A model generated the notes under the pieces. That model had not been told where the DNA came from and made no database searches. It worked only from the letters and a program-made list of their open reading frames with translations. Shown here in pieces: positions 34,914 to 40,731 of a stretch of DNA of 40,731 nucleotides. Each line of letters begins with the position of its first letter. Positions within the stretch are counted from its first letter, which is position 1. The stretch is from contig CADBJW010000016.1 of NCBI GenBank assembly GCA_902795135.1, forward strand, positions 18,281 to 59,011. Direction: 5' to 3'. The position numbers and the translations under genes are program-made. This DNA is from an uncultured Eubacteriales bacterium. Its GTDB lineage: Bacteria; Bacillota; Clostridia; Peptostreptococcales; Anaerovoracaceae.

Positions 34914-35705
34914 TTACTCTTCAACCAGGGTAAGTGTCAACTGGTATTCGATTTCGTGAGGTTCACTCATCGCTGTCGTGTCCCCAATGACCTTGTAAGG
35001 CTCTTTGAGTTTCAGAACAGGGATCTCGAATACGGAGTTGCCATCTTCATTGATTGGTTCGTACTTTTCTCCATTAACGATCATATAGTCATAATAAGGG
35101 CTGGACCATTCCAGTTTGACAGTAGCCGCACCATCCTTGATGGTCATTTCAGCAGGACTGCTGACCGTAGCCTTTCCAGTACCGCCTTCGAGGGCCGTTT
35201 CTACCTGATAGGTTCCATCTTCCAAATCGATGGCTGTCTGCGCATGAATGTCATCTCCGGGAACCGGATTTGATACGATGACTTTGTGGTCGTACCAGTT
35301 GCCGTGTCGGCCGATCAACGCCACATCGAATTCCTCATCGAGAGCAGGAACCGGGATATCAAATCCATAGACTTCGTCCACATAGCCGTCGCCATAATCG
35401 ATTTTATCTGTGGTCGGTTCGATCAGTTCCGCGCCTTCCTTTTGGGCATCTTCTGCAGTACCGGCATAAAGATTTACGATTTTCTTGGACTGAAGGCTTA
35501 CGTGAACGGTCATTTCACCGTCTTTCACGGTCAGGATGCCTTTGTCGTTATTCGCATCGTTCACGTGGAACATCGGATGATCCGTCGTGAAGTCCACGAC
35601 ATAGGTCCCGTCTTCCAGACCGGAGTCCTGTGAGCCGCAGCCCACCAGACTGAATCCGAGAATCAAAACGATGCCGCATATGATCATTAATATTTTTCTT
35701 TTCAT
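34914..35705 (-). CDS. Lipoprotein with two NEAT-like domains, next to the surface chelatase
   Basis: This 263-residue lipoprotein has lipobox LVGC (Cys ~25) and almost nothing but two beta-rich domains. Domain 1 (about 32-150) contains MFHVNDANNDKGILTV, KDGEMTVHVSL, FDIPVPALDEEF and WYDHKVIV. Domain 2 (about 160-262) contains KDGAATVKLEWSSPYYDYMI, VFEIPVLKLKEPYKV and HEIEYQLTL. The order of strands (KDG-x-x-TV, then F-x-I/V-P, then YDH or HEIxY near the end) recalls NEAT heme-binding domains. Domain 2 is closely like that of the membrane-anchored protein at 30627-31718. The ATG at 35705 has AAGGTG six bases upstream; GTG at 35714 is less likely. The ligand is unproven: heme, a corrinoid, sirohydrochlorin or a metal are possible. 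Confidence 0.7.
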   Translation of the reverse strand: MKRKILMIICGIVLILGFSLVGCGSQDSGLEDGTYVVDFTTDHPMFHVNDANNDKGILTVKDGEMTVHVSLQSKKIVNLYAGTAEDAQKEGAELIEPTTDKIDYGDGYVDEVYGFDIPVPALDEEFDVALIGRHGNWYDHKVIVSNPVPGDDIHAQTAIDLEDGTYQVETALEGGTGKATVSSPAEMTIKDGAATVKLEWSSPYYDYMIVNGEKYEPINEDGNSVFEIPVLKLKEPYKVIGDTTAMSEPHEIEYQLTLTLVEE

Positions 35706-35732
35706 GTAATGCACCTTATTTATTGATTCGTC

Positions 35733-36950
35733 TTATTTGATTACAGCGCCAGTGTGCTCAACGTAGATCTTCTGGATGTCAGCAATTCTTCCCATGCCTT
35801 CAACCTGAGCTGTTACATTGTCTTCACCGAATCCTTCGCCGATGTCTACCGGTTCGTCAGCGCCTTCAACCTCAAATTCGCCGCCGTTCTTGAATGCATC
35901 GCCCCAGTCGCCAGCCATGTCGTTATTTGCATGGTCGCCTGCAACAACCATCATTGGACGGAGGATAATCTTGCTGTATCCAGCAGCTTCTACTGCCTTC
36001 TTGACTTCCGGAAGAGCTGTGTCAGGAGGGTTTCCTTCTACAGTACCTACGAATACGTTCTTGTATCCCAGCTGTTCCATCTGAGTCTGCATCTGGTCAT
36101 AAGTAACATTGGCTTCGTGGCCAGTACCGTGTCCCATGAATACGATTGCAGTACCATCTGCTGCCAGAGCATCCAGTGAGTCTGCGCCAGCTACTTTAAC
36201 TGCTTCCGCTACAACAGCCTTTGCAACAGCTTCCTTATCAGGGTTTACTGCGGAGGCGTCTTCGCCAACTTCACCGAGGAGCGGTTCTGCGATTTCAACG
36301 GATTCAAACTGATCTTTAACAGCATCAACGGCTTCGTTCAGTTCGTCATATTCTGCACCGTGCATCAGGTGTGTCGGCTGGATTACCAGGTTCTTAACTT
36401 CGTTTGCAATTGCTCTGTCCAGAGCCTGCTGCATGTTGTCGATCTTTTCGCCGTCACGAGCCTGTACGTGGTTGATGATGATCTGGGCAGTGAAAGCTCT
36501 GCGAACAGACCAGTCAGGATACGCTTCTGCCAGAGCCTTTTCAACGCCGCCGATGTCAGTTGCTCTGCTGTCGTTGAAGGATGTACCAAAGCTTACAACC
36601 AGCAGTTCGTTTTCGCCGATTTCATCCTGATTGAGTGGATCATCCTTGGATGCGTCGCCAGTGTCCAGTCCGAAGTAATCCGGATCTTCCAGCTGTTCTT
36701 TCTGCTCGTCAGTCAGAGCATCGTAAGCAGCTTTTGCAGCTTCACACTGTGCATCTGTGTCTTCTGTTCTTTCCTGAACCTGGATGGCTTCGATAGCCTC
36801 GTTACAAGCTGCTACCGGATCTGCAGCGGCAGCCTGTTCTTCGGTGCCTTCTTCACTGCTGGAGCCACCGCATCCTGTTGCCATCAGCATCATTCCCATA
36901 GCGAGAACAAATGCCATGGCTACGACAATGAATTTTCTAAGATTCTTCAT
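35733..36950 (-). CDS. Surface lipoprotein form of CbiK-type chelatase
   Basis: This 405-residue protein has a signal peptide with lipobox ATGC (Cys27), an acidic linker, a short helical region (AAKAAYDALTDEQKEQL, common in Gram-positive surface proteins) and then a full CbiK domain from about residue 115. That domain has LLVVSFGTSFNDSRA, RRAFTAQIIINHV, QPTHLMHGAEYDEL, and the conserved histidines in VFMGHGTGHEAN (~275) and VVAGDHANNDMAGD (~335). Exported CbiK relatives are known from Desulfovibrio (CbiKP, periplasmic, heme-associated). Here the enzyme would sit outside the membrane of a Gram-positive cell. AAGGAGG precedes the ATG. It is the first gene after the cobalamin riboswitch. Confidence 0.9.
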   Translation of the reverse strand: MKNLRKFIVVAMAFVLAMGMMLMATGCGGSSSEEGTEEQAAAADPVAACNEAIEAIQVQERTEDTDAQCEAAKAAYDALTDEQKEQLEDPDYFGLDTGDASKDDPLNQDEIGENELLVVSFGTSFNDSRATDIGGVEKALAEAYPDWSVRRAFTAQIIINHVQARDGEKIDNMQQALDRAIANEVKNLVIQPTHLMHGAEYDELNEAVDAVKDQFESVEIAEPLLGEVGEDASAVNPDKEAVAKAVVAEAVKVAGADSLDALAADGTAIVFMGHGTGHEANVTYDQMQTQMEQLGYKNVFVGTVEGNPPDTALPEVKKAVEAAGYSKIILRPMMVVAGDHANNDMAGDWGDAFKNGGEFEVEGADEPVDIGEGFGEDNVTAQVEGMGRIADIQKIYVEHTGAVIK

Positions 36951-36990
36951 AAAAAGTCCTCCTTCTTAGATTGAAAAATAACTAGTAGTG

Positions 36991-37027
36991 AAAATACAAA
37001 GGCCTTCGCTAAACGGAGCAAAGGCCT
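36991..37027 (-). terminator. Cobalamin riboswitch terminator
   Basis: On the minus strand AGGCCTTTGCT pairs with AGCGAAGGCCT (one G-U pair) around CCGTTT and is followed by TTGTATTTT. It lies between the aptamer and the surface chelatase gene, as expected for transcription-terminating B12 control. Confidence 0.85.
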
Positions 37028-37124
37028 CATGAAGAATCGTTTATATTTCTATCAATCAGTATTTACACCCGCCAGTTACTCGTGGCCAACCATACACCGA
37101 TTCTTCGGCGAAATAGTATGTGTC

Positions 37125-37312
37125 CCAAAAGGCAGGTCTCCTGACTTATGGATCTGACGCCTCGGCCGCCTTCCCGATTGCTCAGTGGCGAAATGGCTTT
37201 GGCTACCCACTTACAGTGACGAGTTCGCGCAGGATTTTCACCTGTTTCCCTATTATCTGCATAGGCACATTACGACTGTGCGTCATGCAGCACCTCTTGG
37301 TATTTGTATTCC
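37125..37312 (-). ncRNA. Cobalamin riboswitch
   Basis: On the minus strand the conserved elements occur in order: AGGTGC near the 5' end, AATAGGGAA, CAGGTGAAAATCCTG, CTCGTCACTGTAAG, a GGGAAGG-type region and the B12 box AGTCAGGAGACCTGCC (37131-37146). It binds a cobalamin and, with the terminator at 36991-37027, should turn off the lipoprotein chelatase/NEAT/cbi/hem operon when B12 is plentiful. Between aptamer and terminator a perfect 9-bp pair, GAAGAATCG with CGATTCTTC (37098-37106 and 37031-37039), forms part of the switching region. Confidence 0.93.
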
Positions 37313-37318
37313 TCGTGA

Positions 37319-37347
37319 ATTATACCATGGGAAGCAGGGTACATCAA
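37319..37347 (-). promoter_or_regulatory. Sigma-A promoter of the cobalamin-riboswitch operon
   Basis: On the minus strand TTGATG and TATAAT are spaced by 17 bases, and TGG before the TATAAT makes an extended -10. The start of transcription falls at about 37312, the first base of the riboswitch. Confidence 0.85.
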
Positions 37348-37377
37348 CCTATTTCGAGCTTTTAGGCTGGTACTCTT

Positions 37378-38514
37378 TTAGGCTTTTTCAAGGGTTCCAA
37401 GTCCTTCCGCCAATTGGATGAGTTCAGCGACTTTGGCATTGGTCTGGCCGATTGGAAAATCCGTCAGAATCACGCGTTCACAGGATTCAATCCACTTCTT
37501 CGCTTTTGCAAAAGCTTCGTCATCGATGGCCTCGAAAGGCTCAGTGGTGACGACTTCAGCGGCGAGGAGTCTGGCAAGCTGATAGTCCAGATCATTGGTC
37601 GGCAGGATCCCGGTTACGAACGGTGTGTTTTCCTTTTGCAGCTTCCGGTAGATTGGAATGCCTTTGCCGCAGGAGGAGAGCACGAATACCTTCGGGTCGG
37701 GAGCATTTGTTTCCGAATCTGTGAGCACGCCGGTTGGTGCCGGGAGCTCGGTGCTCCCAAATAGTGGGTCGAAGTATCCGTTGTCGATGCCATAAAGCTC
37801 GCGGATCGTGTCTTCGTCAAAGATCTCTTCCGGCTTACCATAGCGGTAGATCCGGTCGCCTTTAACGCAAATGATCCGATCGGACACTTTCTGGGCCAGG
37901 TCGATCTCGTGCAGGGACATGATGACGGTGATGCCTTTTTTCTTGGCCATGTTGCGAAGGATCGACAACAGCTCCAGTTTGTAGCGAATGTCGAGGAAGG
38001 AGGTCGGTTCGTCAAGGATAATGACTTCCGGATCCTGACAGATGGCCCGGGCCAGCAAGATCCGCTGCCTTTGTCCATCACTGATCGCGTTAAAATCCCG
38101 CGGCCCCAGTTCTGAGGCGTGGACCGCTGCGATGGCTTCATCCACCTTTCTTTCATCTTCTTCGGAAAGGATTCCCAGTTTTCCGGTATATGGATAACGC
38201 CCGCTCGCAACGATGTCGTAGCAGGTGAGTAGATCCGTTTTCATGCGTTCTGTGAGAACGACCGCCATCTTTTTAGAAAGATCGCGAAACGGAATTTTGT
38301 GAAGGTCCTGTTCGTTAAAAATCACTTTTCCCTGGATGAGGGAGAGCTGCCGAGTAATGCTTTTGAGTATGGTGGACTTTCCCGCGCCGTTGGGACCGAT
38401 CAGGGAAATGATGTCACCTTTTTCAATGTCCACGCAGATGTCGCGGATGATGGCTTTGCCGTTGTAGCCTACCGACAGATCGTCCAGGCGGATGTAGGAA
38501 TTTGTATTGGTCAT
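37378..38514 (-). CDS. Fec/Btu-type ABC importer ATPase with extra C-terminal domain
   Basis: This 378-residue ATPase has a normal FepC/BtuD-type domain in its first ~255 residues: Walker A GPNGAGKST, signature ISDGQRQRILLARAI, Walker B VIILDEPTSFLD and H-loop SLHEIDL. A further ~120 residues contain KVFVLSSCGKGIPIYRKL, a hydrophobic alpha/beta pattern and VILTDFPIGQTNAKV. Such extended ATPases are known among corrinoid and siderophore importers, mainly in anaerobes and archaea; the extension may sense the ligand. It abuts the permease gene, with AGGAGG inside the permease end as its ribosome site. Confidence 0.9.
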   Translation of the reverse strand: MTNTNSYIRLDDLSVGYNGKAIIRDICVDIEKGDIISLIGPNGAGKSTILKSITRQLSLIQGKVIFNEQDLHKIPFRDLSKKMAVVLTERMKTDLLTCYDIVASGRYPYTGKLGILSEEDERKVDEAIAAVHASELGPRDFNAISDGQRQRILLARAICQDPEVIILDEPTSFLDIRYKLELLSILRNMAKKKGITVIMSLHEIDLAQKVSDRIICVKGDRIYRYGKPEEIFDEDTIRELYGIDNGYFDPLFGSTELPAPTGVLTDSETNAPDPKVFVLSSCGKGIPIYRKLQKENTPFVTGILPTNDLDYQLARLLAAEVVTTEPFEAIDDEAFAKAKKWIESCERVILTDFPIGQTNAKVAELIQLAEGLGTLEKA

Positions 38515-39606
38515 TTATCTCATCCTCCTTCGGTTGATCATCATGTAAATAACAACGGGAGCGCCAAAGACCGCGGTAACCGTGCTGATGTTCAGCTCAA
38601 TCGGGGCGAAGGCCAGGCGGGCGATTAAATCGCATACCATACAGAACACGCCGCCGCCGAGCATGCAGCCGGGGATAATGACCAGCGGTTTGGAAGTGCC
38701 CATGATTCCCTTGACCAGGAACGGCACGGCGATTCCCACGAAGGAAATCGGTCCTGCAAAAGCCGTGACACAGGCGGACAGCAAACTGGACAGCAATATG
38801 AGAGCCGCCCGGAACAGCTTGATGTTGACACCCAGACTTTGGGCGTACACTTCACCCATCTGGTAAGCGCCGATCGGTTTGGAGAGGATCATGGTCAGGA
38901 TGAATCCGACACCGACTACGACCAGACAGATCGCCACGTTGGTCCATGTCATTCCGGAGAAACTCCCCTGTGACCATCCATGAAGATTGGCGATGTCCGA
39001 ATCCTCCGCAAAGGTAATCATAAATTCCGTAACCGCATTGCAAATGTATCCCACCATGATTCCGGCAACGAGCAGGGCAGCCATGTTGCGGATCCGCTGG
39101 GAAACTGCGAGTATGAACAGAGTTGCCAGAAGGGATCCCACAAAAGCAGCCGCGATGACCGTGAAGGACGATACGTGCTTGGCGTTTTGCAGGAAAAAGA
39201 TCAATACAAAGGCAACGACCATTTTGGCGCCGGATGAAATACCGAGTACATAAGGACCGGCGATCGGGTTCTCAAAGAAGGTCTGCAGCAGGAACCCAGC
39301 CATAGCGAGGGCACCGCCCAGAATCAGGGAGACAATAATACGTGGCATACGGATGGTCCACACGATGTCCATGACGTTATCGGTCCCCTGACGCAGGAAT
39401 ATGGCCCGGGCGATTTCGCCCATGCCGATGTGTACGTTACCAGAGTTGATGTTGACGACAACCATAACGGCAAAGGCAGCGAGCATGCCGGCAAACACCA
39501 GCAGGACACGGGTGCGCCGCTTGGCATTCAAGGCATGATAATCTTCCAGAACCTGATCCCGTGCCTTTGCGTTGGCTTCTTTTGTTTGTGCGTTGTAATC
39601 AGTCAT
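38515..39606 (-). CDS. FecCD/BtuC-type ABC importer permease
   Basis: This 363-residue permease has about nine to ten membrane segments of the FecCD family: RMPRIIVSLILGGALAMAGF near 100, GPYVLGISSGAKMVV near 135, GWSQGSFSGMTW near 225, and the ATPase-coupling region AQSLGVNIKLFRAALILLSS near 280. FVGIAVPFLVKGIMG follows near 310. The N-terminus has an unusual ~30-residue charged cytosolic extension. It would carry an iron-siderophore, heme or corrinoid with the neighbouring lipoprotein and ATPase. It starts five bases after the lipoprotein stop. Confidence 0.92.
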   Translation of the reverse strand: MTDYNAQTKEANAKARDQVLEDYHALNAKRRTRVLLVFAGMLAAFAVMVVVNINSGNVHIGMGEIARAIFLRQGTDNVMDIVWTIRMPRIIVSLILGGALAMAGFLLQTFFENPIAGPYVLGISSGAKMVVAFVLIFFLQNAKHVSSFTVIAAAFVGSLLATLFILAVSQRIRNMAALLVAGIMVGYICNAVTEFMITFAEDSDIANLHGWSQGSFSGMTWTNVAICLVVVGVGFILTMILSKPIGAYQMGEVYAQSLGVNIKLFRAALILLSSLLSACVTAFAGPISFVGIAVPFLVKGIMGTSKPLVIIPGCMLGGGVFCMVCDLIARLAFAPIELNISTVTAVFGAPVVIYMMINRRRMR

Positions 39607-39611
39607 AATCG

Positions 39612-40688
39612 TTAGTTGAGTTTTGTGATGTATTTTAAGTCGGAAGGGTTATCTTCCGTAATCAGCTTGTGGAAATCGAGGATCATCTCAGCGACGATAT
39701 CCGTTCGCTGGTACATGGAGCTGCCGGTGATCCAGCAGTTTCCTGTTTGGACCGCTTTCATTTTTTTCATGATCGGATCTTTGGCGATAAGGTCAGCCAT
39801 GGACTTTACCGAACCGTCGATGCTGGAGTTGTAAACGATGATATCCGCATTTTTTGCCGTATCATAGAACGTCTCGACGGACATGTCAGCCGTTGATTTG
39901 TCGCTGTCACTGTCCAGATCCTTAAAGGCGTAAACGCCGCCGGCAATATCGATCATTTTCGGAACATAGTCGGTGCTGCTGCGCACAACGACTTTGCCCT
40001 CCGTATTGAAATAGAAGAAGGCAACCGTTGTTCCCGTATTTTCGAAATCGTCCAGTTTCTTGATGGAGTCAAGCTGCTTGTCAAAAAATTCAGTAGCCTC
40101 TTTTTCATGTCCGGTCAGAACGCCGTAAAGCTTGATCCATTCCGCCCGGCCCATAGGATCGGACTCGTAGCTGGAACGGTCGACCAAAACCGGAATGTCG
40201 ATTTCTTCGATCATTTCCTGAACTTCAGGTGTGTGATCGATCATGGTAGATTCAATCGCCAGATCACAGGCTTCTTTTGGTTCGTCAAAGGTCCAGTCTT
40301 CTTCTTTGATGGAGGACATGCGGACGTTGTCCAAGGCTCCCATGGAACAAAACATCGCCATAGTCGCGGTTGCTGCCAAATAAATTCGCTTGGCCGGTTT
40401 GTGAAGGACGGTGATATCTTCCGGCAATGAGTCCGGAACTTCAGCGCCTTCCGGAACGAGCAGGAAACTCTGGTGATCCTTGATGATGATCAGGGAGTAA
40501 CCGCCTTTGTATTGGTATACGCTGAACTGGTCCGCTCGCTTCAGCTCCATGGTGGATTCATAGGTCAATCCCTTCAGTTCCGGTGGTTCGGTTGCGCTGG
40601 CGGTAGAACTGGCCGATCCGCCGCCGCAGCCAGAAAGCAGCATGGTTGCCGCTACGATGATGGTGATCAGAATGGTTGTGATTCTCAT
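39612..40688 (-). CDS. Substrate-binding lipoprotein of the Fec/Btu-type importer
   Basis: This 358-residue lipoprotein has lipobox LSGC (Cys ~21) and a helical-backbone (class III) binding fold of the FecB/BtuF/TroA type: KRIYLAATATMAMFCSMGALDNVR near 105, IPVLVDRSSYESDPMGRAEWIKLYGVL near 170, and a C-terminal AVQTGNCWITGSSMYQRTDIV. It would capture an iron complex, heme or corrinoid outside the membrane. GAGGGA lies about nine bases before the ATG. It is the first gene of the importer operon in the window. Confidence 0.88.
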   Translation of the reverse strand: MRITTILITIIVAATMLLSGCGGGSASSTASATEPPELKGLTYESTMELKRADQFSVYQYKGGYSLIIIKDHQSFLLVPEGAEVPDSLPEDITVLHKPAKRIYLAATATMAMFCSMGALDNVRMSSIKEEDWTFDEPKEACDLAIESTMIDHTPEVQEMIEEIDIPVLVDRSSYESDPMGRAEWIKLYGVLTGHEKEATEFFDKQLDSIKKLDDFENTGTTVAFFYFNTEGKVVVRSSTDYVPKMIDIAGGVYAFKDLDSDSDKSTADMSVETFYDTAKNADIIVYNSSIDGSVKSMADLIAKDPIMKKMKAVQTGNCWITGSSMYQRTDIVAEMILDFHKLITEDNPSDLKYITKLN

Positions 40689-40692
40689 GTTG

Positions 40693-40722
40693 CAATTCCC
40701 TCAGTTAAAATAAAAGCCCGTT
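40693..40722 (-). other. End of an upstream leader, possibly a terminator 3' half
   Basis: On the minus strand the bases just before the importer genes read ACGGGCTTTTATTTTAA, which looks like the 3' arm and T tract of a terminator whose 5' arm is beyond the window. This suggests a second controlled leader (perhaps another riboswitch) for the importer. Confidence 0.35.
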
Positions 40723-40731
40723 TGATGCAAT

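Overview
The window looks like chromosome from an anaerobic Gram-positive bacterium of the class Clostridia (Bacillota). By eye about half the bases are G+C. The reasons are strong AGGAGG-type ribosome binding sites, lipoproteins with short lipoboxes, a Na+-decarboxylase beta subunit, AddB-type recombination nuclease, a guanine-family riboswitch, a cobalamin riboswitch with a transcription terminator, and an anaerobic (CbiK/CbiL) cobalamin route. The assignment is inference; no rRNA or tRNA gene was seen.

Left part, plus strand (1-3660): the end of an operon with a divergent enolase (3' end only), a glycerate 2-kinase, a free-standing FAD-binding domain of electron transfer flavoprotein alpha, and a PAS/sigma-54 activator, closed by a terminator. 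Next (3760-10487) come housekeeping genes: a CNNM/CorC-type membrane protein overlapping secA, then prfB (without the usual programmed frameshift) and a MATE exporter. A lone Na+-decarboxylase beta subunit follows (10625-11791) with its own promoter and terminator.

Purine module (11912-18478): a HAD phosphatase and a phosphoribosyltransferase overlap tail to tail. A sigma-A promoter then drives a variant guanine riboswitch and terminator ahead of a complete BMP-type nucleoside ABC importer (lipoprotein, double ATPase, two permeases). Then addB, apparently read from a leaderless message and without addA beside it, a five-repeat surface lipoprotein, an exported protein whose signal peptide appears frame-disrupted, and a membrane acyltransferase (18521-25413).

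Right part, minus strand (25518-40688): a long tetrapyrrole/cobalt region. Transcription runs right to left. First comes a Fec/Btu-type ABC importer (binding lipoprotein, permease, ATPase with an extra C-terminal domain). Then a promoter, cobalamin riboswitch and terminator lead into a lipoprotein version of the cobaltochelatase CbiK, a lipoprotein with two NEAT-like domains, cbiL, an ABC-2 exporter pair, cytoplasmic cbiK, a second NEAT-like membrane-anchored protein, precorrin-2 dehydrogenase, hemC, a cobA-hemD fusion, hemB and a DUF819 membrane protein. The enzymes cover aminolevulinate to cobalt-factor III. The surface chelatase plus NEAT-like proteins plus importer and exporter are the strongest candidate for a little-described system: handling of metals or metallotetrapyrroles outside the membrane under B12 control.
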